From positions 1-5,160 of the forward strand of contig RFFY01000416.1 in assembly GCA_003697065.1 (NCBI GenBank): 5,160 bases of DNA, written 5' to 3'. How positions within the stretch are numbered: the first letter of the stretch is position 1; the number at the start of each line of letters is the position of its first letter. Origin of the DNA: Actinomyces sp. (GTDB lineage Bacteria > Actinomycetota > Acidimicrobiia > Acidimicrobiales > Aldehydirespiratoraceae). Of the stretch, positions 1 through 4,391 are shown one piece after another. The translations under genes and the position numbers were made by a program. The notes beneath the pieces are model-generated. The model was not told the origin of the DNA. It saw only the letters and a program-made list of their open reading frames with translations, and made no database searches.

Positions 1-422
1 TCCACCAACAGGTCCGCGGTCTCGGCGTTGAGCCGACCCGCCGACAAAGCGTCGGTCACCGCCGGCATCTCCCCCAGCACCGCCACCCGTTTCTTGGCGC
101 GCCGCGCCTCGCGCTCGGAGCACCCCGAGACCGCCTTCCACGACGACACCCCATCCGCGCCCGCATCACCCAAAGCATCGATGGCGACGGTCAGGCGCAC
201 CTCCGCGGCCGCCACCGCCGCCTTCACCCTCGCCACAGCCTCCATGGCCGCCACCAGCTCCCGGCGACCCCACCCCGCACCCGGCACACCCGCCAACACA
301 CCCGCCGCGGCCGACAGGCGCGACTCCACCGCGTCCACCCCGGCCTCCTCGACCTCCACCTTCGCGCCGGCGGGTGCCGCCTTGCCCTCGGCGGGGGGCG
401 CTTCGAGAACTGTACCGAACAT
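1..422 (-). CDS. DUF222 / 13E12-repeat family protein (N-terminal part, HNH-type expected), cut by left edge
   Basis: The frame is open from an ATG at 422-420 to the left edge: 140 codons and no stop, so the C-terminus is missing. The protein begins MFGTVLEAPPAEG, has an Ala/Gly/Val-rich low-complexity lead to about residue 45, then a helical Ala/Arg/Glu-rich region including ELVAAMEAVARVKAAVAAAE and EMPAVTDALSAGRLNAETAD. The second stretch is the typical DUF222 pattern of a helix ending in a conserved 'G.L..E.A..L' block. Family members usually continue to a C-terminal HNH endonuclease domain, which would lie outside the window, so nuclease activity is inferred only. No Shine-Dalgarno is visible. 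The ATG sits 7 nt after a -10-like box and inside an SOS-like palindrome, which supports this start and a leaderless mRNA. Codon choice (GCG, GTG, GGT, TTG) differs from the C-ending codons of the acyl-CoA dehydrogenase next door. Family call fairly sure; cellular role unknown, DNA-damage linkage likely. Confidence 0.82.
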   Translation of the reverse strand, partial: MFGTVLEAPPAEGKAAPAGAKVEVEEAGVDAVESRLSAAAGVLAGVPGAGWGRRELVAAMEAVARVKAAVAAAEVRLTVAIDALGDAGADGVSSWKAVSGCSEREARRAKKRVAVLGEMPAVTDALSAGRLNAETADLLV

Positions 423-430
423 GTGTACGA
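415..430 (-). promoter_or_regulatory. LexA/SOS-box-like operator overlapping the DUF222 start codon
   Basis: Read on the minus strand the site is TCGTAC-ACAT-GTTCGG. It matches the actinobacterial SOS box TCGAAC-N4-GTTCGA at 10 of 12 arm positions. The box covers the last base of the predicted -10 hexamer, the predicted transcription start and the ATG (422-420), so a bound repressor would block RNA polymerase directly. Mycobacterial 13E12 genes are known to carry LexA sites in the same place. Binding here is inferred from similarity. Confidence 0.62.
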
Positions 431-435
431 CACTA
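430..435 (-). promoter_or_regulatory. -10 box (TAGTGT) for a leaderless DUF222 transcript
   Basis: On the minus strand TAGTGT fits the actinobacterial TANNNT -10 element. It is followed by exactly 7 nt and then the ATG at 422, so transcription is predicted to begin at the A of the start codon. No convincing -35 hexamer is visible 16-18 bp upstream. The 8-mer CGGCGTAG that carries the box also occurs at the same place before the Fic gene. Confidence 0.45.
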
Positions 436-481
436 CGCCGGGGGTATGACACGCCCGACCGCTCCCGTCGCCCCGAGCCAT

Positions 482-510
482 CTGACGCCCGTGCCCCGTG
501 GTACTAGCGT
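482..510 (+). promoter_or_regulatory. Putative promoter of the acyl-CoA dehydrogenase gene
   Basis: CTGACG (482-487) and TAGCGT (505-510) are separated by 17 bp, matching a TTGACN / TANNNT sigma-70-type layout. Transcription would start near 517, giving a leader of about 20 nt that holds the ribosome site GGGAGGTG (528-535). The same arrangement, CAGACG-17 bp-TAGCGT, lies before the SDR gene. The call rests on motif shape only. Confidence 0.45.
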
Positions 511-537
511 GACGAGACCGACCGACCGGGAGGTGTC

Positions 538-1758
538 ATGGACCCCACCTATCCGCCCGAGGCCGAGGCCTACCGCGAAAAGATCCGCGCCTTCCTCGCC
601 GAGCACCTCCCCGCCGACTGGCAGGGCATCGGTGCACTGCCTCGCGACGAGATCGCCGACTTCACCGCCGGGTGGCGGCGCACCCTCTCGGAGGCCGGCC
701 TGTTGGCGCCGGCGTGGCCCACCGAGTACGGCGGCGGCGGCCTGACCGAGCTCGAGCAGGTGGTCCTGGCCGAGGAGTTCCAGAAGGCCGGCGTCCCCCT
801 GGGGGGAAGCAACGACGCCTTCAGCATCGAGATGGTGGGCAACACCATCCTCGACTGGGGCACCGAGGAGCAGAAGCGGCACTTCCTGCCACGCATCATC
901 TCCGGCGAGTACGTCTTCTGCCAGGGCTACTCCGAACCCGACGCGGGCAGCGACCTCGGCAGCCTGCGCTGCCGCGCCCATCTCGACGGCGACGAGTGGG
1001 TGATCAACGGGCAGAAGATCTGGACCTCGGCGGGCCAGTACGCCAACTGGATCTTCGTGCTGTGCCGTACCGACCCCGACGCCCCCAAGCACAAGGGCAT
1101 CAGCTTCCTGCTGTGCCCCCTCGACCAGCCCGGCGTCGAGCTGCGCCCCATCCGGATGCTCTCGGGCGAGTCGGAGTTCAACGAGACCTACTTCGACGAC
1201 GCCCGCACCGCCCGCGAGAACGTCGTCGGCGAGGTCAACGGGGGGTGGGCGGTGGCCATGGCCCTGCTCGGCTACGAACGGGGCCAGGCGGCGGCCATCC
1301 TCCCTCTCGAGTTCCGGGCCGAGGCCGACAAGCTCGTCGCCCTCGCCCGCGAGCGCGGCGCCACCACCGATCCGACGCTGCGCGACCGGCTGGCCCGCAA
1401 CCACATCGAGGTCGAGGTGATGGGCTACCTCGGCAAGCGTTCGCTCACGGGCTTCCTCGCCGGGCGGCGTCCGGGACCGACCGAGTCGATGTTCAAGCTC
1501 TACTGGAGCGAGTACCACCGGCGGGCGACCGAACTGGCGGTCGACATCCTGGGGATGGACGCCACCGTGCCGAGCGGTCGGCCGCCGGCCGGTGCCTTCC
1601 GGGCCGATCTCCCGGGTTCGCCCAACTCGTCGGCCTCGTGGGTCGGGACCTTCTACAACGCCCGGGCCGGCACCATCTACGCCGGAACCTCCGAGATCCA
1701 GCGCAACATCCTCGGCGAGATGGTCCTCGGCCTGCCCAAGGAGCCGCGTCCGTCGTGA
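538..1758 (+). CDS. Acyl-CoA dehydrogenase (FadE-type flavoprotein)
   Basis: A 406-residue FAD enzyme, full length for the family, predicted to oxidise an acyl-CoA thioester to the trans-2-enoyl-CoA in the cytoplasm and pass electrons to electron-transfer flavoprotein. N-terminal helical domain is about residues 5-120, the beta domain about 125-225 with FCQGYSEPDAGSD (127-139) and NGQKIWTSAGQYA (158-169), and the C-terminal helical domain follows, with the signature YAGTSEIQRNILGE (381-394). The Glu used by MCAD in YEGT is Ala here (A382). The likely catalytic base is E247 in LLGYERG, the helix-G position used by long-chain and isovaleryl-CoA dehydrogenases. The start is the first ATG after a strong ribosome site, GGGAGGTG, 2 nt upstream. 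The gene stands alone: divergent from the DUF222 gene and followed by tRNAs, with no ETF or thiolase in view. Substrate chain length or branching cannot be told; steroid or branched-acid side-chain breakdown is possible. Confidence 0.95.
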   Translation: MDPTYPPEAEAYREKIRAFLAEHLPADWQGIGALPRDEIADFTAGWRRTLSEAGLLAPAWPTEYGGGGLTELEQVVLAEEFQKAGVPLGGSNDAFSIEMVGNTILDWGTEEQKRHFLPRIISGEYVFCQGYSEPDAGSDLGSLRCRAHLDGDEWVINGQKIWTSAGQYANWIFVLCRTDPDAPKHKGISFLLCPLDQPGVELRPIRMLSGESEFNETYFDDARTARENVVGEVNGGWAVAMALLGYERGQAAAILPLEFRAEADKLVALARERGATTDPTLRDRLARNHIEVEVMGYLGKRSLTGFLAGRRPGPTESMFKLYWSEYHRRATELAVDILGMDATVPSGRPPAGAFRADLPGSPNSSASWVGTFYNARAGTIYAGTSEIQRNILGEMVLGLPKEPRPS

Positions 1759-1786
1759 TCGGCCCGTCGGGACCGGCCCGTTCCAC

Positions 1787-1800
1787 CCCGTCGTGACGGG
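1787..1800. repeat. Short inverted repeat between the acyl-CoA dehydrogenase and the tRNAs
   Basis: CCCGTC-GT-GACGGG is a perfect 6-bp inverted repeat that ends immediately before the -10-like box of the first tRNA. It lies 28 nt after the dehydrogenase stop codon. With no T-run it is a weak terminator candidate; it could instead be a protein site or chance in GC-rich DNA. Confidence 0.3.
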
Positions 1801-1806
1801 TAGCCT
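1801..1806 (+). promoter_or_regulatory. -10-like box (TAGCCT) before tRNA-Ser(UGA)
   Basis: TAGCCT fits TANNNT and lies 7 nt before the first base of the mature tRNA, so transcription could begin at tRNA position 1. No good -35 is seen at 16-18 bp. Support comes from the matching hexamers before the other genes of the window. Confidence 0.35.
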
Positions 1807-1813
1807 CGCGGGC

Positions 1814-1900
1814 GGAGGGATGGCAGAGCGGACGATTGCGACGGTCTTGAAAACCGTTGGGCCCTCGCGGGTCCCGGGGGTTCGAATCCCCCTCCCTCCG
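1814..1900 (+). tRNA. tRNA-Ser (anticodon UGA)
   Basis: An 87-nt class II tRNA reading UCA serine codons. The acceptor arms GGAGGGA (1814-1820) and TCCCTCC (1893-1899) pair fully, with discriminator G1900. The anticodon stem ACGGT/ACCGT encloses the loop CTTGAAA with anticodon TGA at 1848-1850. A long variable arm lies between 1858 and 1875, and the T arm is GGGGG-TTCGAAT-CCCCC (1876-1892). CCA is not encoded: the next bases are CGT. It is the first of three tRNA genes in a row. Confidence 0.97.
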
Positions 1901-1903
1901 CGT

Positions 1904-1909
1904 TAGCAT
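1904..1909 (+). promoter_or_regulatory. -10-like box (TAGCAT) between the two tRNA-Ser genes
   Basis: TAGCAT starts 3 nt after the end of tRNA-Ser(UGA) and 24 nt before tRNA-Ser(GCU). It would start a separate transcript with a leader of about 17 nt. A -35 would have to lie inside the T arm of the previous tRNA, where only a poor match (TTCGAA) is present; read-through from the first tRNA is an alternative. Confidence 0.3.
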
Positions 1910-1933
1910 CGGCGGGCCCGGCCCGCCGGGCAC

Positions 1934-2025
1934 GGAGACGTGGCCGAGTCAGGTTGAAGGCGCTTCCCTGCTAAGGAAGTAACCGCGCAAGCGGTTCGTG
2001 GGTTCGAATCCCACCGTCTCCGCCA
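1934..2025 (+). tRNA. tRNA-Ser (anticodon GCU), CCA encoded
   Basis: A class II tRNA reading AGC and AGU serine codons. Acceptor arms GGAGACG (1934-1940) and CGTCTCC (2015-2021) pair fully, with discriminator G2022. The anticodon stem CTTCC/GGAAG encloses CTGCTAA with anticodon GCT at 1970-1972. The variable arm forms the hairpin AACCGC-GCAA-GCGGTT (1981-1996). The T arm is GTGGG-TTCGAAT-CCCAC (1998-2014). Bases 2023-2025 are CCA, so the 3' end is genomically encoded, unlike in its two neighbours. Confidence 0.97.
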
Positions 2026-2096
2026 TCAGGGTGACCGACCGGTGCGCCTGACCGGGCGGGTTCCCGACGGCCGGTGGTGGCGGCCCCCGGGGCGCC

Positions 2097-2102
2097 TACA
2101 CT
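2097..2102 (+). promoter_or_regulatory. -10-like box (TACACT) before tRNA-Arg
   Basis: TACACT fits TANNNT and lies 12 nt before the tRNA, which would leave a leader of about 5 nt. No clear -35 lies at the right distance. It is the only box in the window that does not begin TAG. Confidence 0.3.
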
Positions 2103-2114
2103 GGCCGGCTGACT

Positions 2115-2188
2115 GCGCTCGTAGCTCAATTGGATAGAGCATCTGACTACGGATCAGAAGGTTGGGGGTTCGAGTCCCTCCGAGCGCG
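2115..2188 (+). tRNA. tRNA-Arg (anticodon ACG)
   Basis: A 74-nt class I tRNA; the first anticodon base A is normally edited to inosine by TadA to read CGU, CGC and CGA. Acceptor arms GCGCTCG (2115-2121) and CGAGCGC (2181-2187) pair fully, with discriminator G2188. The D stem is GCTC/GAGC. The anticodon stem TCTGA/TCAGA encloses CTACGGA with ACG at 2149-2151. The T arm is GGGGG-TTCGAGT-CCCTC (2164-2180) with one G-U pair. CCA is not encoded. Confidence 0.97.
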
Positions 2189-2194
2189 CTGAGA

Positions 2195-2221
2195 GAAACC
2201 CCCGCCCCGGGCGGGGGTTTC
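2195..2221. terminator. Hairpin terminator between the tRNA cluster and the convergent Fic gene
   Basis: GAAACCCCCGCCC (2195-2207) and GGGCGGGGGTTTC (2209-2221) are perfect reverse complements. In practice this gives an 11-bp stem with a CCCGG loop. It begins 6 nt after the last tRNA. The T-run is only TTT and belongs to the stem, and the other strand also ends in TTT, so it could act in both directions and also stop Fic transcription 92 nt after that gene's stop codon. Confidence 0.75.
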
Positions 2222-2313
2222 GTGCGTTCCGGGCCGGACACCGGAAGGTCGGTCGGGCGATGGTGGAGGTCGATGGGGCATCGGGCGGCCGGGCGATCTC
2301 CAAGGGTGGGCGG

Positions 2314-3459
2314 TCAGTCGCTCAGTGCGGAGACGATCTCGGTCGCTCGCCATCCGAGCTGGCGCCGTGGCCCCGGCGTGAGCTCCTCCAGGATGCCCAC
2401 CTCCGCGAGCTTGCGGAGCGCCGTCAGCGCTGCAGGTCTGGTCACCGAGAGGCGCTTCTCCACGAAGCGAGTGGTCAGGATCGGTTGCTCGAAGGCGAGG
2501 TCGACGACGTCGTTGGCGGCACCCCGCGTGACGGTCCGCACGCGAACCCGGTAGCGCTCGCGCAGGTCCGTCAGACGCTCGGCACGGGCGACCGCATCGA
2601 GCGCCTGGACGCGGACGCCCTCGAGGAACAGGGCGAGCCATCGATCCAGCTCGCCCCGTTCACGGACTGCTTGAAGAGCGCCGTAGTACTCGTCGCGGCG
2701 CGCCTCGAAGTACGGCGACAGGTAGAGGAGCGGTTCGGGTAGGCGGTCACGGACGACGAGGAAGAACACGATCAGCAGTCGCCCGAGCCGGCCGTTGCCA
2801 TCCAGGAACGGGTGGATCGTCTCGAACTGGTAGTGCACGAGCGCAGCCTGGACGAGGGGCGGCAGTGCCGGTTCCTCGTGAACGAAGAGCTCGAGATCGC
2901 TGAGCAGATCGCCCAGCTCGGACGGAGGCGGAGGCACGAAGGTCGCCGTCTCGAGCGTGGCGCCGGGGGGTCCGATCCAGTTCTGGGTCGAGCGGACCTG
3001 ACCCGGTTGTCGGTCGCGTCCCCGCACGCCGGCGAGGATCACGGCGTGCATCTCGCGTATGAGCCGGATGCTCAGTGGAAGTGTTCTCAGGCGTGCGAGC
3101 CCGGTCTCCATCGCCCGGACGTAGTTGACGACCTCCTCGACGTCGGGAGTGAGGGGCTTGTCGCTCGCTTCGGCACCGAACACATCCAGCAACGATGCGC
3201 GCGTTCCCTCGATCCGGGTCGATGCGAGTGCTTCACGGCGGAGGTAGGGCCGGACGAGCAGGTGGCGATGGGGTAGGAGGCGTCCCGCACCGGCCAGGTG
3301 ACCGAGCGCGGCCTCCGCATCTGCCAGGCGGAGGAGGTTCGCCTGAGAGATCGTGACCGACCGCGGGATCGGCTGCGGGAAGTAGGCGACGTAGCCGTGC
3401 CGGCCCGGGGTTCGTCGTGCGCGGCCGAACGGGGTGTCGGTGAAGCGGTCGGGATCCAT
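2314..3459 (-). CDS. Class II Fic family protein (putative AMP-transferase) with C-terminal winged helix
   Basis: A 381-residue protein from the ATG at 3459-3457. Fic enzymes usually transfer AMP from ATP to a hydroxyl on a target protein, and some also remove it. The Fic_N region (about 25-115) holds the inhibitory motif STRIEG (80-85), matching [S/T]xxxE[G/N], so this is an N-terminally self-inhibited class II enzyme. The target-binding flap is around QNWIGP (159-164) to FVPPPP (174-179). The catalytic motif HPFLDGNGRLGR (216-227) is intact, with H216 as base and D220 for Mg2+. Residues about 320-372 look like a winged helix. The start MDPDRF is typical of the family and lies 7 nt after a -10-like box, suggesting a leaderless mRNA. 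ATGs at 3468 and 3561 are possible but would add residues absent from relatives. The gene is convergent with the tRNAs and divergent from the SDR, with no antitoxin gene beside it. Target unknown; the winged helix might allow self-regulation. Confidence 0.93.
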   Translation of the reverse strand: MDPDRFTDTPFGRARRTPGRHGYVAYFPQPIPRSVTISQANLLRLADAEAALGHLAGAGRLLPHRHLLVRPYLRREALASTRIEGTRASLLDVFGAEASDKPLTPDVEEVVNYVRAMETGLARLRTLPLSIRLIREMHAVILAGVRGRDRQPGQVRSTQNWIGPPGATLETATFVPPPPSELGDLLSDLELFVHEEPALPPLVQAALVHYQFETIHPFLDGNGRLGRLLIVFFLVVRDRLPEPLLYLSPYFEARRDEYYGALQAVRERGELDRWLALFLEGVRVQALDAVARAERLTDLRERYRVRVRTVTRGAANDVVDLAFEQPILTTRFVEKRLSVTRPAALTALRKLAEVGILEELTPGPRRQLGWRATEIVSALSD

Positions 3460-3466
3460 CGACGCC

Positions 3467-3472
3467 ATCCTA
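3467..3472 (-). promoter_or_regulatory. -10 box (TAGGAT) for a leaderless fic transcript
   Basis: On the minus strand TAGGAT fits TANNNT and is followed by 7 nt and then the ATG at 3459, the same spacing as before the DUF222 gene. It sits in the same 8-mer, CGGCGTAG. It overlaps the alternative ATG at 3468-3466, which argues against that start. No clear -35 hexamer is visible. Confidence 0.45.
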
Positions 3473-3496
3473 CGCCGACTGGAAAGCAATCGACGG

Positions 3497-3506
3497 TTTA
3501 CTTTAC
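3497..3506. repeat. TTTAC tandem repeat upstream of the fic promoter
   Basis: TTTAC occurs twice back to back (3497-3501, 3502-3506) inside a short AT-rich patch in otherwise GC-rich DNA. It lies about 38-47 bases upstream of the predicted fic start, where an activator or repressor could bind. A binding role is a guess from position and composition. Confidence 0.3.
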
Positions 3507-3549
3507 AGTGCGGCCGGGTCTCGAAAGGTCCCGCAAGGGTCACGTGCGG

Positions 3550-3578
3550 CAGACGCCACACCCATGATGTCCTAGCGT
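3550..3578 (+). promoter_or_regulatory. Putative promoter of the SDR-LLM operon
   Basis: CAGACG (3550-3555) and TAGCGT (3573-3578) are 17 bp apart, the same hexamers and spacing as before the acyl-CoA dehydrogenase gene except for one base. Transcription would start near 3585, giving a leader of about 54 nt. Motif-based call. Confidence 0.42.
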
Positions 3579-3638
3579 GGGCGCCGCAGGACGCCGAGAC
3601 AAGCGGCCGCGAGACGGGACCGAGAAGGGACGGCGCGA

Positions 3639-4391
3639 GTGGACATCCGGGGCAAGACCGCTTTGATCACCGGTGGCGCCCACCGTGTGGGGCGGGTGAT
3701 GACCCTCACCCTGGCCGAGGCGGGGGCCAACGTGGTCATCAACTACTTCCGCTCCGCCGAGCAGGCGGACCGGACCGCCCGCGAGGCCGCCGAGTGGGGT
3801 GTGGAGGCCATGACGTTCGGCGCCGACGTGGCCGACGCCGACGCCGTGGACGAGATGGTGGCCGCCGCCCGCGACCGCTTCGGCGGTGTCGACATCCTGG
3901 TCAACAACGCCTCCACCTTCACACAGGACGTCTTCCCCACCCGGGACCTGACGATCTGGCGTCGCTCCATCGACACCCTGGTGCACGGTCCCTTCCACAC
4001 CGCCAACGCCGTGGCCCCCCTCATGCTCGAGCGGGGTGAAGGGGCGATCGTGAACATCAGCGACCTCTCCGCCTTCGAGCCCTGGCCGGGTTTCGCCGGT
4101 CACAGTGTGGGCAAGGCGGCCATGCTCGCCCTCACCCGCCAGCTCGCCCTCGATCTCGCCCCCACCGTGCGGGTGAACGCCGTGGTTCCGGGCCCCACCC
4201 TGCGGCCCCACAACTACGACGACGCCCGCTACGAGCGCACCGCCGCCAAGACCCTGCTGGGTCGGTGGGGTACACCCGAGGACATGGCGGCGGCCATGAA
4301 GTTCCTCGTCGAAAGCGACTACATCACCGCCGAGTCGATCACCGTCGACGGGGGGCAGCGCTACGGGCACCGCAAGGACGAGTCGGGGTGA
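3639..4391 (+). CDS. Short-chain dehydrogenase/reductase, pteridine-reductase (PTR1/FolM)-like, with His at the catalytic Tyr position
   Basis: A 250-residue classical-length SDR with a Rossmann fold, predicted to be an NADP(H) oxidoreductase in the cytoplasm. The cofactor loop is TGGAHRVG (11-18), with Arg where most SDRs have Gly; pteridine reductases have the same Arg (TGAAKRLG in PTR1). After beta-2, NYFRSAEQA (35-43) resembles the PTR1 HRSAAEA segment that binds the NADP phosphate through Arg and Ser. LVNNAST (87-93) and VDGG (236-239) are standard. Aligning VNISD with the catalytic-Ser strand puts D142 at the Ser position, as in PTR1, 13 residues before H155 and 17 before K159. The Tyr of YxxxK is therefore His (HSVGK), and no Tyr lies nearby. 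Start is GTG at 3639 after AAGGGA (3625-3630); upstream starts are not supported. It overlaps the next gene by 4 nt. Substrate uncertain: a pterin or folate is suggested by family resemblance, but the altered residue may mean another reaction. Confidence 0.88.
   Translation: MDIRGKTALITGGAHRVGRVMTLTLAEAGANVVINYFRSAEQADRTAREAAEWGVEAMTFGADVADADAVDEMVAAARDRFGGVDILVNNASTFTQDVFPTRDLTIWRRSIDTLVHGPFHTANAVAPLMLERGEGAIVNISDLSAFEPWPGFAGHSVGKAAMLALTRQLALDLAPTVRVNAVVPGPTLRPHNYDDARYERTAAKTLLGRWGTPEDMAAAMKFLVESDYITAESITVDGGQRYGHRKDESG

Noticed and set aside
28..507. 159-codon plus-strand frame covering the left edge
   Set aside because: Ala/Ser/Thr/Pro-rich shadow of the DUF222 gene, running across the SOS box and into the dehydrogenase promoter.
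433..1518. 361-codon open frame on the minus strand
   Set aside because: It lies antisense to the acyl-CoA dehydrogenase, whose protein motifs are unmistakable. The translation is low-complexity Gly/Ala/Val/Leu typical of antisense frames in GC-rich genes, with no family signature.
1681..1689. Loss of the catalytic Glu in YEGT (Ala at residue 382) as a sign of a dead acyl-CoA dehydrogenase
   Set aside because: Long-chain and isovaleryl-type enzymes carry the base on helix G instead; E247 in GYERG fills that place.
672..1796. 374-codon open frame on the plus strand in another frame of the dehydrogenase gene
   Set aside because: Arg/Pro/Gly-rich translation without motifs; a GC-bias shadow of the real gene.
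2164..2188. Phage or island attachment site at the 3' end of tRNA-Arg
   Set aside because: I found no second copy of the T-arm/acceptor sequence elsewhere in the window and no integrase gene.
2280..2297. Imperfect palindrome ATCGGGCGGCCGGGCGAT after the Fic stop
   Set aside because: Only 14 of 18 positions are symmetric, with mismatches inside the arms and no T-run; expected by chance in GC-rich DNA.
2026..2641. Minus-strand open frames through the tRNA-Arg gene and terminator (2026-2241 and 2147-2641)
   Set aside because: They read through a tRNA and a hairpin. The stretch resembling 'RDSNPQPSDP' is antisense tRNA T-arm sequence, a common false annotation.
3460..3561. N-terminal extension of the Fic protein to the ATG at 3561
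   Set aside because: The added residues do not resemble family N-termini, the region holds the AT-rich element and the -10 box, and MDPDRF at 3459 is the usual family start.
3540..4370. 276-codon minus-strand frame opposite the SDR gene
   Set aside because: Gly/His/Val-rich translation with no recognisable domain, and the plus strand has clear SDR motifs and a ribosome site.
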